In this document: positions 26,176 through 34,643 of the stretch, in pieces
How positions within the stretch are numbered: position 1 is the first letter of the stretch
Layout: every line of letters starts with the position of its first letter
Assembly (NCBI GenBank): GCA_945874825.1
Contig: CAMCIK010000001.1
Location: 62,001 to 126,000 of the forward strand
Length of the DNA: 64,000 nucleotides
Source of the DNA: Phenylobacterium deserti
GTDB taxonomy: Bacteria; Pseudomonadota; Alphaproteobacteria; Caulobacterales; Caulobacteraceae
Direction: 5' to 3'
Translations under genes and position numbers: made by a program
The notes under the pieces: model-generated
The model's input: the letters and a program-made list of their open reading frames with translations, nothing else
What the model was told of the DNA's origin: nothing
Databases searched by the model: none

Positions 26176-28680
26176 TCAGCGGCCCAGCATGGCGAGGCGC
26201 TTCAGGGTGGCGTCGTCGAGGAGGCCGGTTGCGGGCGCCTTCTGGTCCTTCTGGTAGGCCTCGATGGCGGCCCTCAGCTGGGGCGTGGTCGATCCGTCGG
26301 CCGGCCCGGAATAGTAGCCGAGGCGGCCCAGGGCCGTCTGGGCCAGCCGAATATCCTCCGAAGAGACCGGGGCGGCGGCCGTCATTGTCGGGCGGAGGCG
26401 CTCCACGCTGCGCAAGGCCTCGCCATCGCCATTCTCGGCGGCGCGGGAATACCAGACATAGGCCTGGCGCAGGTCCCGGGGAACGCCCATGCCCCGCTCG
26501 TAGACAACACCCAGGTTGAACTGGCTGCCCACAAGTCCCGCTTCGGCGGCGCGGCGGAACCAGCTGACGCCGACCTCGGGATCGCGCGGCCCGTCCTGTC
26601 CGTTCATCAGGGCCAGGGCATAGAGGTGCATGGAGACACGATCGCCAGACTCGGCGGCGCGACGGAGCCAGGACCGCGACAGGCCCGGGTCGCGGGCAAG
26701 GCCCGCCTCACCCTTGCGGTACAGCTCGGACATCAGGGCCATGGAGGATCCATGTCCGGATTCGGCCAAGGTCCGGACCTGGCTGAGCGCATCAGGGCGT
26801 CCGGCCTTCAGGTCGGCCTGGGCCTTGCGAAACCTTGCGTCCAGCCCCGAAGCCGGTGCTGCAGGCGACGGACGGACCGGCGCCTTGGCCTGGAGTGGGG
26901 CCAGGTTCGGGGCCAGGTTCGGGGCCTGCATCTGGGCCTGGGCCGTCGCCGCCGGTGTCACGCCGGGCGCGGGTGCGAGGGCGACAGCAGCGCGAACCGC
27001 CTCGGAGGGGCTCCGGGGCACCGAGGCCAGGACGTCCGGCTCGGTCCGGGCGCCGCCCTTCTGGGCCGTGCGGCTGTCGAGCACGCTCAGGACACCATAA
27101 CCGACAAGGGAGACGGAAATGCAGAAGACCGCCAGGGAGGCCAGGCCCGGTCCTGCGAACCTGCGGGGCCGAAGTGCAGGCCGGGGAGGCGAAAGGTCAA
27201 AGCCCGGCAGGACCGCTTCCTCGGGCTCGGAAGCCCGTGCCGGATCTCCAGCACCCCGCGCTGTCGCCGCGCGGGCGGCGGCCAGGAGGTCGATCGGCCA
27301 TTCATCGCCACGCCCGTCTGCAGCATCACCCGGAAACACCGCGGCCCCGGCAGAGGGCTCCGAAGGAACGGCCTCAGTATCGTCGTCGTCGAAGAGCGAA
27401 AGAAGGCGCGACTCTTCCGCCGTCATGGGGCTTGGCCTGCCGGCGGCGGGCGACGATTCGGGGCGGGGAAAGTGGGCGTCGAGACGCAGGCGAGCCTCTT
27501 CCAGGAGACGGGCGGTCCGGTCTTCGCTCCTCCGGATCCGCTGCGTGATTTCGTCGCCATCGGCCGTGTCGCCGGTCCCTGCCACGATCGCATGCGTGAG
27601 AGGCCCATCGGTCCGCAGACCCATACGGTCGTTGATGCGCGCGATCTCCTCGCCCAGACGGGCGACGGAAGCGGCCTGGGAAGGGTCAGCCCGGGACAGC
27701 CGACTGGCGAGGATCTCGCTGATGCGCTCGGCCTCTTCGGCCGGGTGGCGCTCTATCGACGCTGGGGTCTCGGTAGGCTGCACCGAACGGTCAGGTCCAG
27801 CGTCCCGCAGGCCCGTCGACTGGCGTTCGACGCGCCTGACCTTCTCGGATAACTCGGCGACCGAGCGTTCCAGCTCGCCGATCCGGTGCCCAGCGGTTTC
27901 GGAAAGATCGCGCGTCATCTCCTCCCGGGCGGCGTCCAGGCGCTCCCCGAGCCGGAATGACATCTCCCGCAGGCGGCTCTCGACCCCCTCGCCGGCACCG
28001 GCCTCGAGTTTGGCCAGTCTCTGGTCCAGACCCCCGAAGGCCTCATGCAGGGCGCTCATCGCCGCCGCCGTCCGGTCCTGGATCTCGCCGATCCGGATGG
28101 CCACCTGGTCAATCCCCGCTGACGCCGGGGGACGGGTCTCGGCCCGTTCGAGGCGGGACCGGAAAGTCTCGAGGGTTTCCTGGGTGCGGACCTCGCCCTC
28201 GCGCATTTGTACCGATAGCCGGCCAAGCGCGGACTCCAGCGCCCTCAGGACTTCTTCATAACGGTCCGCACGCGGTTCCGGTCGGGGCGCGGCGGGTGGC
28301 CTCACCACCGACTGCTCCAGGCGACTGAAGGTGGCGCGCACCGAGCGATCGAGGCTGGCGAGAGCTTCGCCGGTTCGCGCCTCAGCGCCGTCCAACCTGT
28401 CGGCGAGACGGTCGAGGACCTGGGAAAGGCGACGCAGCTCTCCCTCGGGGCGGTCAAAGGGATCGCGCGTGTCCGGGGCCGGTGCGGAAGGCACCTGACG
28501 GTTCGCGCCTGTAACAGGACCTGCAACAGGGCCCGCCGCTGGGGTAGGGGCCTCGCCCTCAAGAATCGACCGGTTGAGCCATTCGCCCAAGGTCATGCCG
28601 GCGCGCGCCGCCAGTTCCTTAGCGACTTCCCGGGCCCGGGGGTCGATTCCTTTGACGCTCCATGGCGCCCCTGACGACAT
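26176..28680 (-). CDS. podJ: PodJ-like polar localisation protein
   Basis: 834-aa polarity scaffold. The N-terminus SAPWSVKGIDPRAREVAKEL...GMTLGEWLN matches the PodJ start block. Residues 80-400 are charged and heptad-like (coiled coil). A Pro/Ala-rich acidic segment follows, then one transmembrane helix at about 508-530. The periplasmic part has Sel1/TPR-like repeats at about 620-750 (GVSWFRRAAEAG, QAYVWYSRAAENG) and a C-terminal peptidoglycan-binding domain (LGRLGYYSGPADGSTT). It is somewhat shorter than the Caulobacter crescentus protein. Known PodJ recruits pole-development factors and is cut to a periplasm-free form; the same is inferred here. A short tandem repeat (APNLAPNLAP) lies in the linker. 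Confidence 0.88.
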   Translation of the reverse strand: MSSGAPWSVKGIDPRAREVAKELAARAGMTLGEWLNRSILEGEAPTPAAGPVAGPVTGANRQVPSAPAPDTRDPFDRPEGELRRLSQVLDRLADRLDGAEARTGEALASLDRSVRATFSRLEQSVVRPPAAPRPEPRADRYEEVLRALESALGRLSVQMREGEVRTQETLETFRSRLERAETRPPASAGIDQVAIRIGEIQDRTAAAMSALHEAFGGLDQRLAKLEAGAGEGVESRLREMSFRLGERLDAAREEMTRDLSETAGHRIGELERSVAELSEKVRRVERQSTGLRDAGPDRSVQPTETPASIERHPAEEAERISEILASRLSRADPSQAASVARLGEEIARINDRMGLRTDGPLTHAIVAGTGDTADGDEITQRIRRSEDRTARLLEEARLRLDAHFPRPESSPAAGRPSPMTAEESRLLSLFDDDDTEAVPSEPSAGAAVFPGDAADGRGDEWPIDLLAAARAATARGAGDPARASEPEEAVLPGFDLSPPRPALRPRRFAGPGLASLAVFCISVSLVGYGVLSVLDSRTAQKGGARTEPDVLASVPRSPSEAVRAAVALAPAPGVTPAATAQAQMQAPNLAPNLAPLQAKAPVRPSPAAPASGLDARFRKAQADLKAGRPDALSQVRTLAESGHGSSMALMSELYRKGEAGLARDPGLSRSWLRRAAESGDRVSMHLYALALMNGQDGPRDPEVGVSWFRRAAEAGLVGSQFNLGVVYERGMGVPRDLRQAYVWYSRAAENGDGEALRSVERLRPTMTAAAPVSSEDIRLAQTALGRLGYYSGPADGSTTPQLRAAIEAYQKDQKAPATGLLDDATLKRLAMLGR

Positions 28681-28682
28681 TC

Positions 28683-28749
28683 GAATCGCTCTCCCACTGG
28701 CTATGGTCTGGTGTAGCCAGCCAGCTTTCGGGTGTAAACGCGCTGTTAA
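28683..28749 (-). promoter_or_regulatory. podJ upstream region with GANTC and CtrA-like site
   Basis: Two cell-cycle-type elements are visible in the 146-bp gap before podJ. GAATC at 28683-28687 is a CcrM methylation site (GANTC), 2 bp outside the start codon. TAAA-N7-TTAA at 28735-28749 approximates the CtrA consensus TTAA-N7-TTAA. The sites could serve podJ or the divergent small gene. Function is inferred from the consensus alone. Confidence 0.4.
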
Positions 28750-28826
28750 CCCATTGACCCAGGCGGGCCGCGACGCGCTGTGGATAGATATCAGGTCCGG
28801 GATTCAGCCGGCAGGAGGATCAACCC

Positions 28827-29039
28827 TTGGATGTCAGGATCACCCTTCTGGCCATGCTCCTGTCGGCCGGCCTCGCGGCCTTCGCCGGTTGGCGGGGCGC
28901 GCGGCCGCCCGACCTGGTCAGGGGACCCCGGATGATCCCCTGGCGGCCGATCATGGTCGCCTCGGCGGTGGCCTTACTGTTGTTCCTGGTCCACCTCGTG
29001 AACCTGCTCGGCGTTACGACGGGACCGAAGTCGATGTAG
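28827..29039 (+). CDS. Small two-helix membrane protein
   Basis: The 70-aa product has an N-terminal helix (ITLLAMLLSAGLAAFAGWRGA), a positively charged loop, and a C-terminal helix (PIMVASAVALLLFLVHLVNLLG). The start is TTG at 28827, supported by AGGAGG at 28813-28818 exactly 8 bases upstream. Its 3' end overlaps the convergent MprF-like gene by 26 bp. I do not recognise a named family; the position suggests an envelope role, which is a guess. Confidence 0.7.
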   Translation: MDVRITLLAMLLSAGLAAFAGWRGARPPDLVRGPRMIPWRPIMVASAVALLLFLVHLVNLLGVTTGPKSM

Positions 29040-30696
29040 CAAGGCCGGAGGCCTCACCCTTGCGCGACCGCCAGGTCAGGCCGGCGAATCCCCCGGAGGT
29101 CAGCAGGCTGACGTCAGCAAGCATCACGGCAATGGCCCACTTGGCCGGACCGGCCGCATAGCGGGGCTCCCAGTTGGGATGGAACTTGTCCTTGTAGCTG
29201 CGCACGCCCTGGAAATTGTAGACGTCCTCCCCCAGGTCGAACATCAGGCGGCCCACCCGCGTCATGACAGGCGCCAGCGGCCGGTCTTCCAGGCCCGCGA
29301 GGGGCGCATTGCCAAAATCCAGGTAAGCGTAGCCCTGCTCCCGGCCCCAGCTGATGAGCTCGACGAAGAGGAAGTCCATGATCCGTTTGGGCGCAGCTCG
29401 GCTGTAGCGCATGAGGTCGATGGAGAAAGCGTCGCGGCAGGCGGTCGGCCAGAGGTTGGCGAAGGCGACGATGCGCCCTTCCCAACGGGCAACGGCGACA
29501 GGGAAAGCCTTCAGGTAGCTTGGCTGGAACCCCCCGAGGGAGAAGCCCTTGTCACCACCTGACTGGCCTTCCAGCCATTCGTCGGAAATGGCTGCGAGCT
29601 CGGGCAGGCAGGCCTCGACAGCGACGGGCGGTATGACCTCGAAGGTGGCCCCCGCATCACGGACCTGACGCCAGGCCCTGCGAATCTTGGCCCGCGTCTG
29701 GCCGTCGAAGGCGAAGTCCTGCAGAGGCAGACGGGCGCATTCCCCGATCTTCTGGATCGAGAAGCCAAGTTCGACCACGTCCGGCAGGTCCTCGGGACCG
29801 ATACCGTAGAGTCCCGGACGCGCCGCGTGGGCGTCGGCCATCTCCCGGAACCGCCAGAGCAACTCAAGCCGCTCATCCCGGCGGCCGACGGGCCCACCGA
29901 GGGCGATCCAGGAACGACCCCGGACCCCGAACATGAGAAAGCTCTGGCCGGAATCCGAAAACAGGAAGCGCTTGTCGCCGAGCAGGGCCAGGTTGGAGTT
30001 CGGCTCGGCGGCGTCCGCACCGGCGAGGATGGCGCGCACCCGGGCCAGGTCAGGGTCATCCTCGCCGATCACCCGGGGGGTGGCGGCCGTGGCCACCAGG
30101 CGCCAGATCCCAAAGCCCATGAAGGCCAGGGCGGCGCCCGCCCAGGCCCGGATGGAGCGGGCGACGTCATGGTCCATCATGGTCTTCCAGAACGGTTGGT
30201 CTTCGTAGTCGACGTGCTGGAAGAACCAGAGCCCGAGAAAACCCGCCCCGACCACGGCGGCACCGGCCGACAGCAGCCAGCCCGGCGAGACCTCCATCTG
30301 CGAGAGGGCCGCCTTCCGCGGGAAGGCGGCGCGCAGGGGCGCAAGGAAGGTGCCGATGGCCAGGAGGATCAGCCCCTCCTCCCAGATCAGGCCCTTGGTG
30401 AGGGCCAGAAGGGCCGTCAGGAACAGCACGGCCACGCTCGCCGCCCAGGCGGCGTCCAGTCGCGACCGCAGCCCAAAGGCCAACATGACAAGTACGAGGC
30501 CCAGCACGGACGACGCGAAATGGCTGGTCTCGATCACCAATGCCGGGAGGGCCATCGACAGGCGCATGAAACGCTCAGGCGAAGAGGGGGTCGCACCCGA
30601 GGCAATCAGCATGGCCCCGGCGAACATGACCAGGACCGCCCCCGCCAGGGGTGCCGCGGACAGAAGGGCGGGTCTGAATTCGCGTCTGAGCGCCAT
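29014..30696 (-). CDS. MprF-like phosphatidylglycerol aminoacyltransferase (DUF2156)
   Basis: 560-aa membrane enzyme expected to add an amino acid (lysine or alanine) from aminoacyl-tRNA to phosphatidylglycerol, reducing envelope negative charge. Six hydrophobic segments occupy residues 15-220. The soluble C-terminal GNAT-like domain carries the family blocks FSIDLMRYS, MDFLFVELI, YLDFGNAPLAGL and YNFQGVRSYKDKF. The classical N-terminal flippase half of full-length MprF (about 850 aa) is absent. ATG 30696 is preferred to TTG 30717. It overlaps the convergent small membrane-protein gene. Confidence 0.87.
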   Translation of the reverse strand: MALRREFRPALLSAAPLAGAVLVMFAGAMLIASGATPSSPERFMRLSMALPALVIETSHFASSVLGLVLVMLAFGLRSRLDAAWAASVAVLFLTALLALTKGLIWEEGLILLAIGTFLAPLRAAFPRKAALSQMEVSPGWLLSAGAAVVGAGFLGLWFFQHVDYEDQPFWKTMMDHDVARSIRAWAGAALAFMGFGIWRLVATAATPRVIGEDDPDLARVRAILAGADAAEPNSNLALLGDKRFLFSDSGQSFLMFGVRGRSWIALGGPVGRRDERLELLWRFREMADAHAARPGLYGIGPEDLPDVVELGFSIQKIGECARLPLQDFAFDGQTRAKIRRAWRQVRDAGATFEVIPPVAVEACLPELAAISDEWLEGQSGGDKGFSLGGFQPSYLKAFPVAVARWEGRIVAFANLWPTACRDAFSIDLMRYSRAAPKRIMDFLFVELISWGREQGYAYLDFGNAPLAGLEDRPLAPVMTRVGRLMFDLGEDVYNFQGVRSYKDKFHPNWEPRYAAGPAKWAIAVMLADVSLLTSGGFAGLTWRSRKGEASGLATSTSVPS

Positions 30697-30854
30697 GCTG
30701 AACCTGAAAAACGTCAAGACAGCCCCGGTTCTAGCCTCACAAAGTTAAGAGATGGGTTCCAGAGCCGATCAGTTCAAACCCCCCGCCGAATGTCTTGCTC
30801 CTCCCGGGCCTCACGTTAATGTGTCGCGCGCTCGAGTGCTGACGGAGGAGACCC

Positions 30855-32078
30855 ATGGCTGATTTCAGCGGCGAGAACCCTGAAGCCTTCCGGTCCGATG
30901 TCCGTGGATGGCTGGAGGCCAACTACCCTGCGGAGCTGCGGAGTGCTGATGTCCGCACCGATCCCGAGGCCATCTGGGGCGGCCGGGCCTTCCTGGGCTC
31001 GGAGGATCCCCAGATCGTCTGGATGCGCCGCGTGGCCGAGAAGGGCTGGACGGCCCCGACATGGCCTGCAGCCTACGGCGGCGGCGGCCTTTCGCCGGAC
31101 CAGGGACGAATCCTCGAGCAGGAGCTGGCTCGCGGTCGCTACCGCACACCCCTGTCCTCATTCGGGCTCTGGATGCTCGGACCGGTCCTGCTGGAGTACG
31201 CCAACGAGGCCCAGAAGCTCGAGCACCTGCCCCGCATCGTCCGAGGCGAGGCCCGCTGGTGCCAGGGGTATTCGGAGCCCGGCGCGGGTTCGGACCTGGC
31301 CGGCCTCCAGACCCGCTGCGAGGACAAGGGCGACCACTGGCTGATCAACGGCCAGAAGGTCTGGACCAGCTACGCCAACAAGGCCGATTGGTGCTTCTGC
31401 CTGGTGCGCACGGATACGACGCGCAAGCATGAGGGAATTTCCTTCGTTCTCATCGACATGAGCTCACCCGGCGTCGAGACCCGCCCGATCCAGCTCATTT
31501 CCGGCGAGAGCCCTTTCTGCGAGACCTTCTTCACCGACGTGAAAATCCCCAAGGACAACCTCGTGGGCCAGGTCAACGGCGGCTGGCAGATCGCCAAGCG
31601 CCTGCTGCAGTACGAGCGCCAGAACATTTCGGGCGGCTTTGGGCCGGGCGAAGGTGCCGGTGGTTCCTCCAGCGACCTCGGGGTCATGGCCCGGAACTAC
31701 ATGGGAACCGATGAGACCGGCGCCCTTTCGGATCCCGACCTTCGCGGTCGGATCACCCGTAACAAGATGGACTTCGACTGCGGCTACAAGACGATCAACC
31801 GGATCGCGGCGGAGTCCAAGGCTTCCAACGGCCCTTCGGCGGCGACCTCCATCATCAAGTACGCGGTCGCCAGCTTTGCCCAGGAGCGGTCGGAACTCAT
31901 CGTCGAGATGATGGGCAGCCAGGGTCTGGGCTGGACCGGAGACGACTACGCCGCCCCGGAGATCGGGGCTGTGCGCGGCTGGCTCCGGGCCAAGGCCAAT
32001 TCCATCGAGGGCGGCAGCTCAGAGGTCAACCTCAACGTGATTTCAAAGCGAGTCCTGGGCCTTCCCGACCCTCAGTAG
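30855..32078 (+). CDS. Acyl-CoA dehydrogenase, paralogue 1
   Basis: FAD-dependent alpha,beta-dehydrogenation of an acyl-CoA. 407 aa. The family signature is GYSEPGAGSDLAG, and the flavin-site stretch INGQKVWTS follows. The C-terminal block reads SIEGGSSEVNLNV, where the canonical YEGT glutamate position is shifted (IEGG). GGAGG lies before ATG 30855. This is the first of five tandem acyl-CoA dehydrogenases. It shares its C-terminal form with paralogue 2, suggesting a recent pair. Confidence 0.93.
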   Translation: MADFSGENPEAFRSDVRGWLEANYPAELRSADVRTDPEAIWGGRAFLGSEDPQIVWMRRVAEKGWTAPTWPAAYGGGGLSPDQGRILEQELARGRYRTPLSSFGLWMLGPVLLEYANEAQKLEHLPRIVRGEARWCQGYSEPGAGSDLAGLQTRCEDKGDHWLINGQKVWTSYANKADWCFCLVRTDTTRKHEGISFVLIDMSSPGVETRPIQLISGESPFCETFFTDVKIPKDNLVGQVNGGWQIAKRLLQYERQNISGGFGPGEGAGGSSSDLGVMARNYMGTDETGALSDPDLRGRITRNKMDFDCGYKTINRIAAESKASNGPSAATSIIKYAVASFAQERSELIVEMMGSQGLGWTGDDYAAPEIGAVRGWLRAKANSIEGGSSEVNLNVISKRVLGLPDPQ

Positions 32079-32127
32079 GGAAGGATGCGGCGGGACCCTT
32101 TCGGACATTTCCAGGGAGACGGGACAG

Positions 32128-33339
32128 ATGGCGGATTTTGGCGGCGAGGACCTGGAGGGGTTCAGGGTTGAGGCTCGGACCTGGCTGGAGGACAACTTCC
32201 CCAAGGCCCTGGCCGAGGATCCAGCGGCCCAGATGGCGGCCATGGGCGGCGGGCGTGAGAGCGACGACGCCCGCCTCTGGCGGGAGCGCGTGGGCGCAAA
32301 GGGTTGGGGCGTCCCGACCTGGTCGGCGACCTATGGCGGGGGCGGCCTCTCGCGGGCCCAGGCCCGTATCCTGGCCGAGGAGATGGCGAAGATCGGTGCC
32401 CGCAATCCCATCGGCGGCATGGGCGTGATGATGTTTGGCCCGACCCTTCTCGAGTACGGGACCGAGGCGCTCAAGCGCCAGCACATGCCGGGCATCGTCA
32501 CCGGCTCCGTCCGCTGGTGCCAGGGCTATTCCGAGCCGGGCTCCGGCTCGGACCTTGCCTCCCTGCAGACCCGCTGCGAGGACAAGGGCGACCACTGGCT
32601 GATCAACGGCCAGAAGATCTGGACCTCGGGTGCCAACCTCGCCGACTGGTGCTTCTGCCTGGTGCGCACCGACTCCGCCAAGAAGCACGAGGGGATTTCC
32701 TTCGTCCTCATCGACATGCGCGCCCCTGGGGTGGAGGTCCGGCCGATCAAGCTGATCAACGGCACTTCGCCCTTCTGCGAGACCTTCTTCACCGACGTTA
32801 AGGCACCCAAGGACCAACTCTTCGGGCCTCTGAACGGCGGATGGACCGTGGCCAAGCGCCTCCTCCAGTTCGAACGGGACAATATCTCCGCCGGCCTTGG
32901 CGGGGGCTCGATCGGCGCGCCAGCCGCTGCCCTCACCGTCCGTGAGGCGGCGCTCGAATATGTGGGCCTGGACGAGGACGGCCGCCTCGCCGACCCCGAC
33001 CTGCGTCGCCGGATCATCGATCACTTGATGGAGACCCAGGCTTTCCAGCAGACTGTGCGCCGGGCAGCCGATGAGTCGAAGTCCAACCAGGGCCCGTCCG
33101 CAGTCACCTCCATCATGAAGTATGCCGGCGCCAAGATCGCGCAGGAGCGGAACGAGCTCATCGTCGAGTCCCTGGGAACGGCCGGACTGGGTTGGGAGGG
33201 GGAAGGATACTCGGCCCCCGAACTGGCCGCCGTCCGCACCTGGCTGCGCGCCAAGGCCAACTCCATCGAGGGTGGAACCTCGGAGATCAACCTGAACGTC
33301 GTTTCCAAGCGCGTTCTTGGACTTCCGGACCCGAAATAA
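32128..33339 (+). CDS. Acyl-CoA dehydrogenase, paralogue 2
   Basis: 403 aa. The signature is GYSEPGSGSDLAS, the flavin stretch INGQKIWTS, and the C-terminal block SIEGGTSEINLNV, ending SKRVLGLPDPK like paralogue 1. The N-terminus MADFGGEDLEGFR aligns with those of paralogues 1 and 4. A ribosome-binding site (CAGGGAGAC) is upstream, and the intergenic gap to paralogue 1 is only 49 bp. Substrate unknown; heteromeric assembly with a neighbour is possible. Confidence 0.93.
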   Translation: MADFGGEDLEGFRVEARTWLEDNFPKALAEDPAAQMAAMGGGRESDDARLWRERVGAKGWGVPTWSATYGGGGLSRAQARILAEEMAKIGARNPIGGMGVMMFGPTLLEYGTEALKRQHMPGIVTGSVRWCQGYSEPGSGSDLASLQTRCEDKGDHWLINGQKIWTSGANLADWCFCLVRTDSAKKHEGISFVLIDMRAPGVEVRPIKLINGTSPFCETFFTDVKAPKDQLFGPLNGGWTVAKRLLQFERDNISAGLGGGSIGAPAAALTVREAALEYVGLDEDGRLADPDLRRRIIDHLMETQAFQQTVRRAADESKSNQGPSAVTSIMKYAGAKIAQERNELIVESLGTAGLGWEGEGYSAPELAAVRTWLRAKANSIEGGTSEINLNVVSKRVLGLPDPK

Positions 33340-33408
33340 GCGACTCGCGAAACTGAGGCCTTATGGTATGATTGAGGATAATATGTTGATTTTTAGGGAG
33401 TATTTCTG

Positions 33409-34617
33409 ATGGCTGTTTTTGGCGAGAGCGGAATCGACGCCTTCCGGAGCGAAGCCCGGGAATGGCTGGAGGCGAATTTCCCCGCCTCCCTGCGCAAGGA
33501 CCTCAGCGCCCTCGAGGCCATGGTCATGTCTCCCGAGCCCGCCAAGGGCGATTTCGCCCTCTGGAAGGAACGCATGGGGGCCAAGGGCTGGGGCGTGCCA
33601 ACCTGGCCGGCCCAGTACGGCGGCGGCGGGCTGTCCCGCGAGCAGGCCCGGGCCCTGGAGCAGGAAATGGTCGCCCTCGGCGCCGTGAACCCCATCGTCG
33701 GCATGGGTATCAGCATGTTTGGCCCGACCCTGCTCGAGTACGGGACAGAGGCCCAGAAGCAGAAGTACATCCCCGATATCGTCAATGGCCGCGTGCGCTG
33801 GTGCCAGGGCTTCTCTGAGCCCGGAGCCGGTTCGGACCTCGCCGCCCTTCAGACCCGCGCCGAGGACAAGGGCGACCACTTCCTGGTCAATGGCCAGAAG
33901 ATTTGGACCTCCGGTGCCCAGTGGGCCGACATGATCTTCTGCCTGGTCCGCACTGACACCACCAAGAAGCACGAGGGCATTTCCTTCGTGGTCTTTTCCA
34001 TGCGCCAGCCCGGCGTGGAGGTCCGCCCGATCCGCCTGATCGCCGGCAACTCGCCCTTCTGCGAGACCTTCATCACCGACGTGAAGGTGCCCAAGGACGA
34101 CTTGGTCGGACCGCTGAACGGCGGCTGGTCAGTGGCAAAGCGCCTGCTCCAGCATGAGCGCAGCGGCATGGACGGCGCCCGCAGGGGCCCCGGCCAGAAG
34201 GTCGTCCTGGGCCAGGTCGCAAAGACCTATGTGGGCGCGGACGAGCATGGCCGCCTGGCCGATCCGGACCTGCGGACCCGCATCGTCATGAACGAGATGG
34301 ACCAGGCGGCCCTCCAGGCCACGGTCCGCCGAGCAGCCCTGGAGTCCCGCAGCAATGCCGGTCCAAGCGCGGCAACCTCGATCATGAAGAACGCCAACAT
34401 GAAGATCGCGCAGGACCGGGCGGAGCTGACCCTCGAGTTCATGGGCCACCAGGGCCTGGGTTGGGAAGGCGCCGACTTCGCCTCCGAAGAGTTGTCGGCT
34501 GTCCGCGGTTGGCTCTCCGGCAAGGCGGGCTCGATCTATGGCGGCTCGAACGAAGTCCAGAACAACATCATTTCGAAGCGTATTCTCGGCCTGCCCGACC
34601 TCACCCAGTCGCGCTGA
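33409..34617 (+). CDS. Acyl-CoA dehydrogenase, paralogue 3
   Basis: 402 aa. The signature is GFSEPGAGSDLAA. The C-terminal block is SIYGGSNEVQNNII, then SKRILGLPDLTQ, the form shared with paralogue 4 and different from 1 and 2. The 69-bp spacer before it is strikingly AT-rich (ATAATATGTTGATTTTTAGG around 33379-33398). That spacer could hold an internal promoter or mark the junction of two duplication units. TAGGGAG serves as ribosome-binding site. Confidence 0.93.
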   Translation: MAVFGESGIDAFRSEAREWLEANFPASLRKDLSALEAMVMSPEPAKGDFALWKERMGAKGWGVPTWPAQYGGGGLSREQARALEQEMVALGAVNPIVGMGISMFGPTLLEYGTEAQKQKYIPDIVNGRVRWCQGFSEPGAGSDLAALQTRAEDKGDHFLVNGQKIWTSGAQWADMIFCLVRTDTTKKHEGISFVVFSMRQPGVEVRPIRLIAGNSPFCETFITDVKVPKDDLVGPLNGGWSVAKRLLQHERSGMDGARRGPGQKVVLGQVAKTYVGADEHGRLADPDLRTRIVMNEMDQAALQATVRRAALESRSNAGPSAATSIMKNANMKIAQDRAELTLEFMGHQGLGWEGADFASEELSAVRGWLSGKAGSIYGGSNEVQNNIISKRILGLPDLTQSR

Positions 34618-34643
34618 GCCCACCATTCTAGAGGAGACTTTTC

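Noticed and set aside
26876-26935. Tandem repeat in the podJ linker as a CRISPR or mobile repeat
   Set aside because: It is two or three copies of a short in-frame unit (APNL) in a proline-rich linker, with no spacers.
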